Shown: one piece after another, positions 1-7,385 of the stretch
Layout of the letters: each line of letters opens with the position of its first letter
Numbering within the stretch: position 1 is the first letter of the stretch
Program-made: the position numbers and the translations under genes
Notes under the pieces: model-generated
Seen by the model: the letters and a program-made list of their open reading frames with translations, nothing else
The model's database searches: none
What the model was told of the DNA's origin: nothing
Virus record (IMG/VR): IMGVR_UViG_3300037504_000284
Coordinates: 1-29,447 of that record
Length of the DNA: 29,447 nt
Source: a virus
Strand: one strand, 5' to 3'

Positions 1-1057
1 TATGATAAGCAAGTTTTTCCCAATCTGCGCTTCTATTAACCTGCGCAATTTCTATATGATCAAGTATCGCATCTGCCCAGGTTCCTGTTTCCCCTTCAGC
101 CTCCCATCCAAAGTGCAGATCATAATCTGAGTCGATAGTAATACTGCCAATACTAGCATTTGTGTCTGTTCCTTCCTGAACACCATCCACAAATAGGTAT
201 ACAGTTCCGCTTCCATCATATATTGCTGTTACCTTATGTTTGTTTCCATCTAGGAGGTTGGAAGTACCCCAAACAGTTACTTTATTCGTGCCATCCCCAA
301 ATTCAGCACGAGCAAGTCCACTACCTGATTCATTAACTACAAGTGAATACCCTCCCACGACAACTGTCCCATAATTATACTGGTCTGACTGCATTAATAT
401 AGCCAAAGTATGCAGCTTATCTACAGTCGATTGAAATACTACACTCACATAGAAAGCCTCACTGCCCGGATATAATGTACTATGATAAGGAACATTTATC
501 CTGTCATCAACTCCATCAAAATCCAGACCTTTTCCTATTAGAGCATCTACCAGATCACCGGAAGTCATGCTTCCCTCTGTAGTGCCATGATTGCCATTTC
601 CACTTGAATCAGTCATTTGCGGGACAGTACCAGATGGATCTTGTTCTAAACTCCATGCTCCACTATAATTGCTATCCCAAATTTCTGTTCTGCTTCCCGG
701 CCCGGCTACATAAGTTGTGTTATCCGATTGTGAATTGTCATAATATATATAGATTGTATCAGCAGAAGCAGCACTTCGCACCCAATCACTTCTTGAAACA
801 ATCAGGTAGGCTACTTCATTGACTTCATCCCAGTGAACCACTTCTACATATAATTGAGTATTGCCTGTTGAATCACATACGGCAATTTTCTGCCAATTTG
901 CCCCAACTTCATCAAATATACGTGATATATCCTGATTGCTCTGACCAACAGCTGTACCAATCTTAATCAAATGCCGAAAATGCGTCTGATCACTGTCAAC
1001 ATTTGTATTATCAAGTGTAATCTCTGTTCTCTTAACCCATCCTGTTAACCAAGCCAT
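1..1057 (-). CDS. DUF2341 + LamG-like (concanavalin-fold) phage surface protein, partial
   Basis: The frame runs from an ATG at 1057 off the left edge, so the C-terminus is missing; about 352 codons are visible. Residues 1-125 look like a DUF2341 domain: a start MAWLTGWVKRTEI, a middle part that speaks of LYVEVVHWDE, and an ending YIYYDNSQSDN, the typical 'YYGN-like' close of that family. After about residue 150 comes a LamG/concanavalin-like beta sandwich, with GKGLDFDGVDDRINVPYHS, HKVTAIYDGSGTVYLFVDG and a W-x-D segment. Such proteins bind glycans or act as fibre or decoration proteins on phage particles, so a role in host attachment is inferred. It begins two bases past the stop of the preceding gene and is the last visible gene of the leftward structural operon. 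It could instead be a capsid decoration protein. Confidence 0.8.
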   Translation of the reverse strand, partial: MAWLTGWVKRTEITLDNTNVDSDQTHFRHLIKIGTAVGQSNQDISRIFDEVGANWQKIAVCDSTGNTQLYVEVVHWDEVNEVAYLIVSRSDWVRSAASADTIYIYYDNSQSDNTTYVAGPGSRTEIWDSNYSGAWSLEQDPSGTVPQMTDSSGNGNHGTTEGSMTSGDLVDALIGKGLDFDGVDDRINVPYHSTLYPGSEAFYVSVVFQSTVDKLHTLAILMQSDQYNYGTVVVGGYSLVVNESGSGLARAEFGDGTNKVTVWGTSNLLDGNKHKVTAIYDGSGTVYLFVDGVQEGTDTNASIGSITIDSDYDLHFGWEAEGETGTWADAILDHIEIAQVNRSADWEKLAYH

Positions 1058-1059
1058 AA

Positions 1060-1464
1060 TTAAGTATAGTTATAATTTACACTAGCTCCACCTACTCCCA
1101 TTGTTATTGTACCACTGAACGCCCCTGTTTCAGTTGTAATAAAATCAAGGTATTCTGGCAAATCAGAAAGTGTAATGCTTTCAGTGAAGTTCTGACTACC
1201 TACAATTAGAGTACCATTGTAATCTTCATACCCGGTTTTAGTTATCGTGTAATTATAATTTTTATTACCATACAACTCAAACTGTGCCTCTCCGTTGACA
1301 TCTGTATCCTGTGATTCTCCGTTGCAGGTTATTGTTGCACCCTGAACATTATTGCTTTCTGAAAAAGTAACAACTACTGTCACTCCTCCCCACGGAAATG
1401 GAATTTTGACCGCCTTGAAAGCTGATCTCCAAACTGACTTATGTACTGATTTACCTACACTCAT
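1060..1464 (-). CDS. Small beta-rich structural protein with carboxypeptidase-regulatory/PEGA-like domain
   Basis: A 134-residue protein. After a basic N-terminus (MSVGKSVHKSVW) comes a beta-sandwich pattern: VQGATITCNGESQDTDVNGE, then a tyrosine-rich turn and YTITKTGYEDYNGTL. The 'A-x-I-x-x-x-G ... T-D-x-x-G' followed by 'I-x-K-x-G-Y' pattern is typical of carboxypeptidase-regulatory-like or PEGA domains. These occur on phage tail and capsid proteins, where they act as surface-exposed binding or stabilising modules. It lies between another small beta protein and the LamG protein in the leftward operon, so a virion surface role is inferred. The exact role is unknown. Confidence 0.7.
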   Translation of the reverse strand: MSVGKSVHKSVWRSAFKAVKIPFPWGGVTVVVTFSESNNVQGATITCNGESQDTDVNGEAQFELYGNKNYNYTITKTGYEDYNGTLIVGSQNFTESITLSDLPEYLDFITTETGAFSGTITMGVGGASVNYNYT

Positions 1465-1480
1465 ATCCTAACTTATTATC

Positions 1481-1798
1481 TTACCAATCAAATCCAACCG
1501 TTACATCTCCTGTACTTAAATTACCACTCTTCACACCCGCTCTCCATATTACTGATGGAGACATTTCAATTACACGACGGTCATCAGCAGTATAACTATC
1601 ATAATCATGCCAATATGTATCTCTATCAGCATTTTTAAACTGAAGATGAACAGTGCCACTAAAATCAGAAGATGCACGAATAGTAAAAAATATTTTATCT
1701 CTATTTCTCTTATACATACCTACCGGATCAGTAAAGAATCCAGCAGTATCTATTGTGGCTTCTACATAATAACTACCACTGTCTTTTGAATTTGCCAT
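1481..1798 (-). CDS. Small putative virion protein, unknown family
   Basis: A 105-residue protein rich in alternating hydrophobic and polar residues, with several aromatics and aspartates (GTVHLQFKNADRD, YWHDYDSYTADDR) and no signal peptide or membrane segment. It looks like a compact beta sandwich. It is co-directional with, and close to, the putative fibre genes (17 bases before the next gene, 12 after the membrane gene). A fibre, decoration or receptor-binding accessory role is inferred from position only; I do not recognise the family. Confidence 0.65.
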   Translation of the reverse strand: MANSKDSGSYYVEATIDTAGFFTDPVGMYKRNRDKIFFTIRASSDFSGTVHLQFKNADRDTYWHDYDSYTADDRRVIEMSPSVIWRAGVKSGNLSTGDVTVGFDW

Positions 1799-1809
1799 AT
1801 CTTAAATTT

Positions 1810-2316
1810 TTATAATATTTCAACTAAAAGTGTAATCAAAACAAGATGAAACCAAATTACCTCTATCCAATACGTATGATTCTCAATTTCTTCTTTAACC
1901 ATAAACCAGCTAGTCAAACCGCCTAAAGCTGCAATAAAGAACCAAAACCAACTTGTAAACGCCATAAACAAGGCTCCAAGTAAAATACCACCAACAGCTC
2001 CATATGTGTGATTTCTCATTACAATTTCATCTTCTTCTGTATCCCCGGCAAGCGATGAAAACACTATCGACATTGCCGCCGCCGGTAGAAACATTGCCTG
2101 CCAGCCTAAATATCCTTTAGCCACTCCAATAGTAGCTGCTATAAATATACAAGCGGAAAAACCAAACTGAACCGTTTGGAATATCCACTGCTTACCTTCT
2201 TTCTCCAACTTATCAAATGTTGCAGAAATTGAATGTGTTATACTATACTTCTTATAAGTATAAAACAAAAAACCGTTAAAAAGCAGAAAAGCTAATCCTA
2301 ATAAAATGTACTCCAT
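1810..2316 (-). CDS. Multi-pass membrane protein within the structural operon
   Basis: A 168-residue protein with about five hydrophobic segments: near residues 2-20 (YILLGLAFLLFNGFLFY), 50-66, 70-88, 108-140 (GAVGGILLGALFMAFTSWFW, probably two passes) and 150-168. Charged stretches (TEEDEIVMRNH, KEEIENH) separate them. No enzyme motif is visible. In a phage structural operon such a protein may be a holin, an antiholin or an exclusion protein, but it is large and multi-spanning for a classical holin and no endolysin is in view. It starts only one base past the stop of the small acidic gene upstream. The function is unknown. Confidence 0.7.
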   Translation of the reverse strand: MEYILLGLAFLLFNGFLFYTYKKYSITHSISATFDKLEKEGKQWIFQTVQFGFSACIFIAATIGVAKGYLGWQAMFLPAAAMSIVFSSLAGDTEEDEIVMRNHTYGAVGGILLGALFMAFTSWFWFFIAALGGLTSWFMVKEEIENHTYWIEVIWFHLVLITLLVEIL

Positions 2317-2317
2317 A

Positions 2318-2506
2318 TTAAATGCTGTTTATTACTTCTATAATATCTTCTTCTATTTCAGGTTGTCTATTACCTCTACTGTCAAGAACCATTACAGTAT
2401 ATTCTTCTTCATCTGATATATAAGTCTCTTCAAATTCTGGTATTGCAGTGCCACTTTGCGTATATCCAAGAAGTGCTGCATCACTATCGCTTAATTGTAA
2501 TGTCAT
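2318..2506 (-). CDS. Small acidic protein coupled to portal
   Basis: A 62-residue, strongly acidic protein (EFEETYISDEEEY, EIEEDIIEVI). Its ATG overlaps the portal stop codon (TCA at 2503-2505, CAT at 2504-2506), the classic ATGA arrangement of translational coupling, so it is probably made in a fixed ratio to the portal protein. Small acidic proteins next to portals can be scaffold- or adaptor-like, but I see no family signature. Confidence 0.6.
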   Translation of the reverse strand: MTLQLSDSDAALLGYTQSGTAIPEFEETYISDEEEYTVMVLDSRGNRQPEIEEDIIEVINSI

Positions 2507-3966
2507 TCGTTTATCGGTTTACTTTGTCCATTATTTCTTTCTCTTTGTTGTTCTTCTTGCACTCGTCTTACTTCTTGTGCAACTTCATCATCCTCCATAT
2601 TTAGAATATCCTCTATCTGTTTACTATCAAGGCTCCAACCGTACTTCAAGAAAGCCTTGAACGGCAATATCTCTGGCAAGTACGGAGAACGTGCATAATA
2701 ATAAGCCGCTTCTGCTCTTACTCGTCCAACTTCTGCTTTTTCTTTTTGAGATGGAGCAAATAAATCTTCTTGTTCTATCAAATAATCTCCTGTATCCGGC
2801 CTTCTTATAACTCCATACTCCATTAATTTGTCTAAAAGTGGTCGTATAATTTTATCTTCACCAAATTCTTCTCTGCGTGTTTTAATTTCAGAAAGCCACT
2901 GCGTTCTATCTTCACTAGATGCAAGCTCTCCTCTCTCGGAGCCTACAAGTATTCTTTTCGGAATGCCGGTTACGGCAGAAATCATTTGTATTTGCACATC
3001 AACGTGTTCAGCCGGAGAGGCTATCTGTTGATCAAGTGGTTGTAAATCCACACCTCTTACTGCAAACACACGCCTTAAATTATGCTCGTACTTCTGAATT
3101 TCTTCTTTCATTTGCTCACGTTTCTCAGAAGTAAGATTGTAGTTCGGGTCTTCTTTTGCAACATAACCCGGTCTTGCACCTCTCCAGAACATCTCTGCAT
3201 CACCGCCTGTGAGTTTCTCCAAATCCATCAAACGATTATAAACGGATTCTAGCCTCGGCTTGCCATAAGTGTGAGAAGATAAAGCTCCGTCAATTACATG
3301 AATAACACGAGACGGATGAACTTCTATACTTCTGCTGCTTGTTTGCTCCGGTCCTTTAATTGTAATATTATACGATTTAGGCATCGAATAACGAGGTGAA
3401 GAAGTATCATTTTCCCATTCTTTTACCTCAGCACGATTTTCTCCATAAGCCATCACGTATTGTAATTTACGCATGCCTCTTTTTATCGGCTTTTTAAAAT
3501 CAGCCTCTTTCTTTACATCATCAAATCCAAGCAGAAGAACGCCGTATCGTCCTAGTCCGGTTAGTTTATCCAAACGAGAGAACCAGTTTTTAAGCCGGAG
3601 CCTCTTTTGTAGTTCTTCTACATCCTCTTCAAATCCTGTTTTCTCCTGTTTTTCTCCTGCCTCACGTATATTAATCTCACCACGCCAAGTTGCATTAACA
3701 GGCTTATCAATAATAGCCCGTGCAATATCCTGCCTGTGATACTTGGCAAGATAATCATTAAATTCAATCGTGTCAGGATAGCCAAGTGCAGCATAAATAT
3801 CACGATCACCACCGTACTGTTGTCCAAAACGAGCAGCAAGTTGTGAACGTTCTATCATTTCAGTTGGCAGAGTAGTATTAGTGACTTGCGAGTGTATTTT
3901 CACAAGCTGATTATCACTAATATTGTCAAGCCAACTTAATTTATTTGTATTTTCTTCTTCTGCCAT
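2503..3966 (-). CDS. Phage portal protein (DUF1073-like)
   Basis: A 487-residue protein. The portal is the dodecameric ring at one capsid vertex through which terminase pumps DNA. Residues about 80-150 (IARAIIDKPVNATWRG ... LKNWFSRLDKLTGLGRYGVL) match the usual portal opening, in which a 'double-helix then gly-arg-tyr-gly' segment leads into a beta strand (LLLGFDDV). Around residue 330-390 it has VTGIPKRILVGSERGELASS, followed by a long helix ending in IIRPLLDKLM. This is the characteristic core of DUF1073-type portals (the Pfam entry now named after Acb1-like proteins). The C-terminus is a charged helical tail. It lies downstream of both terminase genes, as expected, but behind a 237-base non-coding stretch. 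The start at 3966 follows an A-rich leader without a Shine-Dalgarno sequence. Confidence 0.88.
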   Translation of the reverse strand: MAEEENTNKLSWLDNISDNQLVKIHSQVTNTTLPTEMIERSQLAARFGQQYGGDRDIYAALGYPDTIEFNDYLAKYHRQDIARAIIDKPVNATWRGEINIREAGEKQEKTGFEEDVEELQKRLRLKNWFSRLDKLTGLGRYGVLLLGFDDVKKEADFKKPIKRGMRKLQYVMAYGENRAEVKEWENDTSSPRYSMPKSYNITIKGPEQTSSRSIEVHPSRVIHVIDGALSSHTYGKPRLESVYNRLMDLEKLTGGDAEMFWRGARPGYVAKEDPNYNLTSEKREQMKEEIQKYEHNLRRVFAVRGVDLQPLDQQIASPAEHVDVQIQMISAVTGIPKRILVGSERGELASSEDRTQWLSEIKTRREEFGEDKIIRPLLDKLMEYGVIRRPDTGDYLIEQEDLFAPSQKEKAEVGRVRAEAAYYYARSPYLPEILPFKAFLKYGWSLDSKQIEDILNMEDDEVAQEVRRVQEEQQRERNNGQSKPINE

Positions 3967-4203
3967 ATATTTTCGTTTTACTACAAAAAGTGTAGTTTAT
4001 CGTTTTTAAAGTAACCCTTCAGAACGTATCCTGAAGGGACCAAGTGGCATATTAGCCACAAGGGATGTAACCGGTTTATTTTCGGAGTCCCGATTCAACT
4101 CCAGTGCAAACGCTCTTTGAGCAATGCAGATTTTTAAAACAATCCCGGCTGGTGCACCATGTTAGTAAGTTTCATCCCTCCTAGTACATAAGCGTCCGAG
4201 GTC
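3967..4203 (-). ncRNA. Candidate structured RNA between the terminase block and portal
   Basis: A 237-base gap in an otherwise tight leftward operon; it has no credible gene but many complementary segments. Read on the minus strand these are: a palindrome TGGTGCACCA (4150-4159); a hairpin with nested stems TGCA/TGCA and GCTC/GAGC (4105-4128); a hairpin GGAGT/ACTCC (4084-4102); GTGGC/GCCAC (4044-4059); and an 8-bp stem CCCTTCAG/CTGAAGGG with an 8-base loop (4015-4038). GGGATG (4178-4173) can pair over a long range with CATCCC (4067-4062), extended by AAC/GTT across an A-A mismatch. A last small hairpin, ACTACA/TGTAGT, precedes the portal start. Base composition is visibly more GC-rich than the neighbours. 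It could be a cis-regulatory leader of portal or an independent RNA; no known family is recognised. Confidence 0.45.
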
Positions 4204-4401
4204 TTATTCTGTACCATACAACATTTCATCATCAATCTCGGAGATACTCTCGACAACATTTATCCACACAAGCCGATTAAGGCTATATGATTCATCCTGT
4301 ATAACAAGCAAACTCGTATAACCTTCTTTTGGCTGATAATCCATTATATCATCTGCTCTCACCTCGATTGTCTCGCCGGTATTTTTATCTGTTAAATACA
4401 T
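4204..4401 (-). CDS. Small unknown protein, beta-rich
   Basis: A 65-residue protein starting MYLTDKNTGETIEVRADDI. It looks like a small beta barrel, with strands around TSLLVIQDESY and VWINVVESI. It lies four bases downstream of the next leftward gene, and the structured non-coding gap follows its stop. No family is recognised. Confidence 0.6.
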   Translation of the reverse strand: MYLTDKNTGETIEVRADDIMDYQPKEGYTSLLVIQDESYSLNRLVWINVVESISEIDDEMLYGTE

Positions 4402-4405
4402 TTCA

Positions 4406-4594
4406 TTAATATCCCAATCCTTTTTTCTTATTATTTTCTGTTCCCGGATAAGGCAAAATATCCTTCTCGAACTTATACACTTTTATACCAAACAACCAAT
4501 ACTCGACAACCAAATGTTGATGTGAAACCATATCAGCATAATTGTCATTGTCTTGTCTATAAGACTGCTCTACATATAATTTTTTCTTTACCAT
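4406..4594 (-). CDS. Small unknown protein overlapping the terL end
   Basis: A 62-residue basic protein (MVKKKLYVEQSYRQ ... WLFGIKVYKFEKD) with a central hydrophobic strand pair. Its start overlaps the last 7 bases of terL, which argues for co-translation with the packaging genes. No motif was recognised. Confidence 0.6.
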   Translation of the reverse strand: MVKKKLYVEQSYRQDNDNYADMVSHQHLVVEYWLFGIKVYKFEKDILPYPGTENNKKKGLGY

Positions 4595-6063
4595 ATAATT
4601 ACTTCTTTCTCTTCAACTAAATGCGCAAAAGCACCACTGCAACTATCGCAAATATCTTTATGCCTCGAATACGGAAAGTACCGGTGTTCTTCAATAAATT
4701 CTGTGTTCCAGTCTCCTCTCATAAGCCATACATTACCGTTGTTAACCTGAACAGAATAACTATCTGCCCTCTTTACCTTATCTCCTGTTGGCCGATCCAT
4801 GTAAACGGCAAAACCGGCCAGATTTCTCACTGTTGCCTCCGCAGATTCTTTGCCGCCTGAACCCGGCTCTACTTCAATCCATATTTCTGTATCCGGACCG
4901 TCTGCACGAGCTGTTTCTTTAATTATTCGCTCTCTTTCATCACTACCCCACTGTCCACGCTTCATATCAGATATAAGCCAATAACCGCCTTTAAGCTGGT
5001 GCATTTTAACACCTACCGTGTAATCTCCTCCACCGGCAGTACCGGCTTTGTCCCAATATCTTACAGTGCGTTGTATGTTGTTCGACGGCAACTGATCAAG
5101 AATCTGAAACCGATCAGCTTTAAACAATCCCCCACCCGGCGGCACAGGTTTTTGTCCTATTTGCGAGGCGTAATGAAATTGTCCTTTCTGCGCTTCTTCA
5201 TTAAGTGCTTTCCAGCTTAAACGTCTCGGATCGAGAAGCCCTTCACCGGAATAATATTTTTTTAGTTCTTTCGGCTTAACCTCATCAGGATAATTTTTAA
5301 TCTCACCCGGCAGGCAAATATGCCTTATGGATTTGCCACGATGATGAAGCGCATGGCCGGTTGGATCATCCTGGTGTATTCTTTGTTGTATTAATATATA
5401 CGGAGTAATTTCTTTTTGTACTTTACGTGTTAAGAATGTAGAATTAATCCACCTGTTTGTTCTCTGCACCTGAGCTTCTGCTTCTGCCGATGCCGGATCA
5501 ATCGGATCGTCCATGATCAGAAAATTACCGTGAAAACCCATCATTGTACCACCGATAGAAGATGAAAACCGGTTACCGCCCGGCAGCTCATTGCCGTCCT
5601 CATCATATTTTACAACCCGGTAATTTTCTTTCGTGTCTTTATCCCGTTTCACACCAAGTTCAGGAAAAAGCTGGCGAAATCTTGCGCTTCTGAGTATGTC
5701 ACGTGCGTAAACAGCACTCTCCAGTGAAACACGAGAAGAATAAGAAGCAGTGATGAATCTCATCCAGTACCAATTACACCAACACCAGATTGGAAAAGCT
5801 ATTGATACACAGTACGTTTTACTTGATCCCGGGGGAACGTTAATAATAAGATCGTGTTTTTTAGCCTCCCCCTCAGCCACACGCTCGGCCATATCCTGAA
5901 GCTCATCCGCTATCACTCTAATATGCCAGTTCGGTATAAACTCGTCAGCAGAATACTCCGGCCAGAAATACTGGATAAACTGGTAAAAATCCTCCTGCAC
6001 CAATTTTCGCATTGCAGCAAGCGGATTCTCGAATACCGTTTGTAAATCCTGATTATTGCCCAT
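4588..6063 (-). CDS. terL: Terminase large subunit (packaging ATPase/nuclease)
   Basis: About 491 residues. This motor drives DNA into the prohead and cuts concatemers. The ATPase half shows a Walker A of the terminase kind, NVPPGSSKT (about 75-83), a Walker B strand FLIMDDPID (about 181-189) and a coupling segment YILIQQRIHQDDPTGH. The nuclease half, an RNase H fold, starts with VRYWDKAGTAGGGDYTVGV, whose first Asp is a metal ligand. It continues with EIWIEVEPGSGGKESA and ends in FAHLVEEKEVIIW; the acidic residues there are candidate further ligands. I chose the ATG at 6063, which overlaps the terS stop by 11 bases; a GTG two codons upstream (6069) is an alternative. The length is normal for the family. 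Confidence 0.95.
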   Translation of the reverse strand: MGNNQDLQTVFENPLAAMRKLVQEDFYQFIQYFWPEYSADEFIPNWHIRVIADELQDMAERVAEGEAKKHDLIINVPPGSSKTYCVSIAFPIWCWCNWYWMRFITASYSSRVSLESAVYARDILRSARFRQLFPELGVKRDKDTKENYRVVKYDEDGNELPGGNRFSSSIGGTMMGFHGNFLIMDDPIDPASAEAEAQVQRTNRWINSTFLTRKVQKEITPYILIQQRIHQDDPTGHALHHRGKSIRHICLPGEIKNYPDEVKPKELKKYYSGEGLLDPRRLSWKALNEEAQKGQFHYASQIGQKPVPPGGGLFKADRFQILDQLPSNNIQRTVRYWDKAGTAGGGDYTVGVKMHQLKGGYWLISDMKRGQWGSDERERIIKETARADGPDTEIWIEVEPGSGGKESAEATVRNLAGFAVYMDRPTGDKVKRADSYSVQVNNGNVWLMRGDWNTEFIEEHRYFPYSRHKDICDSCSGAFAHLVEEKEVIIW

Positions 6064-6682
6064 TACCACTAATCACTTTTTCGAGTGCCTCACGCATCTT
6101 ATCCTTATCCGACATATCTACACCAGAGAAATTAATCTCTTTAGTCTCTTTAAACTGAACGCTGTTGCGTTTACTATTGTCATGGCCTTTTTGCGTGTAT
6201 TTCTCCGGCCTGTTATGAGAGAGAAAATATTTTATAGCATTAATATCCGGCTGAAAATAACGATTCACTTTTACTCGTTCGGCTGTGCCGGTTTTATTGT
6301 TAAATTTCAATTCTTCAACCTCTTTTTCAAATCCAAGAGCTTTTCTATACAAAGCATATTCAACATCTTCAACAGCCGCCTGTTGTCCTTGCGAAAACGC
6401 CTTTTCAACCAATTCATTCTCATCACGCAATTTCTTCAGTTTATCCAGACTCATGCCAATCTCTTCGGCTACTTTTGTCTGAGGAAAACCACGAGAGGCA
6501 AACTTGAATATTTCAAAGATCAATTCATCACTAACTACAGCAGGCTTACTATAATCTACAGTAATTTCACCGGTCTGACGAGGATTGTCTTTATTATACC
6601 CCCCGGAAACCTCTAAATTTTTTTCAGAATTTTCAGAGGTCCTAGTATATTTTGAATCTGTTCGTTTTCGTCTTTGCGTCAT
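6053..6682 (-). CDS. terS: Terminase small subunit
   Basis: A 209-residue protein. It recognises the packaging site and regulates TerL. After a basic, disordered N-terminus (about 1-48) there is a helix-turn-helix: FEIFKFASRGFPQTKVAEEI followed by GMSLDKLKKLRDENELVEKA (about 55-95). Then comes a helix with VEYALYRKALGFEKEVEEL, typical of phage small terminases that bind DNA with an N-terminal HTH. The tail carries the late helix MREALEKVISG. It directly precedes and overlaps terL. It is the first gene of the leftward operon, with an untranslated leader of roughly 170 bases if the promoter at 6862-6890 is used. Confidence 0.9.
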   Translation of the reverse strand: MTQRRKRTDSKYTRTSENSEKNLEVSGGYNKDNPRQTGEITVDYSKPAVVSDELIFEIFKFASRGFPQTKVAEEIGMSLDKLKKLRDENELVEKAFSQGQQAAVEDVEYALYRKALGFEKEVEELKFNNKTGTAERVKVNRYFQPDINAIKYFLSHNRPEKYTQKGHDNSKRNSVQFKETKEINFSGVDMSDKDKMREALEKVISGNGQ

Positions 6683-6793
6683 ATACTTCTTAATTTATTA
6701 CCCTCCAGAGAACTTTAATTTTTGATCGAGTGTCGAGAGGTGTACTTCCGCCTTCCTCCTAAACTCAACCTGCAAATAATATTATTTATATTT

Positions 6794-6898
6794 AAGTATT
6801 CGAGTACCACAATTGCAAATAAGATTTAAGTAAATTAAGTATTGAAATACTTGTTTACAAATATACGATAAAAACATTAAAAAAGTATTCGAGTACCA
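6794..6898. repeat. Operator-like repeats: two exact 16-mers and a related palindrome
   Basis: AAGTATTCGAGTACCA occurs exactly at 6794-6809 and 6883-6898. Its core GTATTCGAGTAC is a palindrome apart from one mismatched pair. Between them, at 6837-6852, lies AAGTAT-TGAA-ATACTT, which shares the AAGTAT half-site. The right-hand copy overlaps the upstream element of the leftward promoter-like site, so a protein bound there would be placed to block or activate transcription of terS-terL. Confidence 0.6.
6862..6890 (-). promoter_or_regulatory. Leftward promoter-like site of the packaging operon
   Basis: On the minus strand the site reads GAATACTTTTTT, 10 bases, TCGTATA, then TTTG. This closely matches the motif GAAACTTTwTT-N9-TCGTATAAC found at three rightward operon starts in this window. 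The overlapping TATATTTG (6865-6858) also fits the Bacteroidota -7 form TAnnTTTG, but a TTTG at -33 is not at the normal distance. It would start an RNA near 6855. Confidence 0.5.
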
Positions 6899-6976
6899 AA
6901 ATTATTTTGTCTAATAATATGAATTATGTTAAATAGAATAGTTGTTTTAAACATATGTTCAGAATGTTATATCATT

Positions 6977-6995
6977 ATTTAGAATCATTCTAAAT
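6977..6995. repeat. Perfect 19-bp palindrome (operator candidate)
   Basis: ATTTAGAAT-C-ATTCTAAAT is perfectly symmetrical. Its half-site TAGAAT recurs at 6934, 6995, 7034 and 7064. The 7034 copy falls between the -33 and -7 elements of the rightward promoter and the 7064 copy at its likely start point, so this is a plausible binding array for a dimeric regulator. Confidence 0.6.
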
Positions 6996-7027
6996 AGAAT
7001 AAAAAATTAAAATTTTCTTTGAAAAAG

Positions 7028-7059
7028 TTTGGATAGAATACAACATTTATATATATTTG
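7028..7059 (+). promoter_or_regulatory. Rightward early promoter, Bacteroidota type
   Basis: TTTG (7028-7031), 20 bases, then TATATTTG (7052-7059) is an exact match to the Bacteroidota housekeeping promoter form TTTG-N19-21-TAnnTTTG. Transcription would start about 7066, 44 bases before the first rightward ATG. TAGAAT half-sites sit inside the spacer and at the start point. Confidence 0.65.
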
Positions 7060-7109
7060 TACGTAGAATATAATAAAGAAAACATTGTTCAACTAAAACA
7101 AACAAAACT

Positions 7110-7247
7110 ATGAAGTACGTTGACGGATCAAAAACAAAAGTAAGAAAAACCAGGTCAGCAGAAGAGATTGAACGTGCTGCAAACTGGCTTAAAATTGCAT
7201 TCGTTGCAATGATAGTGATAATTAGTGTTTTATTTCATGTATTGTAA
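7110..7247 (+). CDS. Small single-pass membrane protein, first early gene
   Basis: A 45-residue protein starting MKYVDGSKTKVRKTR, with a basic N-terminus, an amphipathic stretch (SAEEIERAANWL) and one membrane helix at the end (IAFVAMIVIISVLFHVL). It is the first gene after the rightward promoter and so probably among the earliest expressed. Its size and topology fit a membrane-acting host-modifying peptide, but no family is recognised. Confidence 0.6.
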   Translation: MKYVDGSKTKVRKTRSAEEIERAANWLKIAFVAMIVIISVLFHVL

Positions 7248-7258
7248 GAATTAAATTT

Positions 7259-7293
7259 ACGGCTCCCGCTAACGTAGAGTTGGCGGGGGCTGT
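7259..7293 (+). other. Strong 15-bp hairpin after the first early gene
   Basis: ACGGCTCCCGCTAAC and GTTGGCGGGGGCTGT pair over 15 positions with three G-U pairs around a GTAGA loop. No U tract follows, so it is not a standard terminator. It may be an RNA-processing, stability or partial-termination element between the first gene and the next one 93 bases on. Confidence 0.6.
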
Positions 7294-7385
7294 AGAGAGT
7301 AAAGAACTAACTACATACAAAGTTGAAAACCATAAAACTACAAAAAAGCAAATAAAAATTAAATCAATGTAAAATTCAATTAATT

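Larger units (their letters stand above)
6683..7109. promoter_or_regulatory. Divergent control region between leftward and rightward operons
   Basis: A 427-base gene-free, very AT-rich region between terS (left) and the first rightward gene. It holds a leftward promoter-like site, a rightward promoter, a repeated imperfect palindrome with core GTATTCGAGTAC (twice), a related palindrome AAGTAT-TGAA-ATACTT, a perfect 19-bp palindrome centred at 6986, and five copies of TAGAAT (starting at 6934, 6980, 6995, 7034 and 7064). Two distinct site families in one divergent intergenic region look like a lysis/lysogeny- or early/late-type switch. No repressor gene lies next to it. I see no coding capacity beyond very short frames. 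Confidence 0.75.

Noticed and set aside
2503-3966. Anti-CBASS nuclease Acb1
   Set aside because: The Pfam family name for DUF1073 now mentions Acb1, but this protein shows the portal layout and position; I see no basis for the phosphodiesterase itself.
4081-4142. tRNA gene suggested by a GGAGT-TGAATC...ACTCC arm on the minus strand
   Set aside because: The T-arm-like loop lacks the full TTCGAAT consensus, and no acceptor, D-arm or anticodon arm can be placed around it.
6056-6616. 186-codon plus-strand frame opposite terS
   Set aside because: It is antisense to a clearly recognisable small terminase and is rich in Phe/Leu/Ile, as expected for the complement of a charged helical protein.
6837-7000. 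Replication origin based on iteron-like repeats
   Set aside because: Repeats overlap promoter elements and are better explained as operators; no initiator gene is adjacent and there is no independent origin feature.
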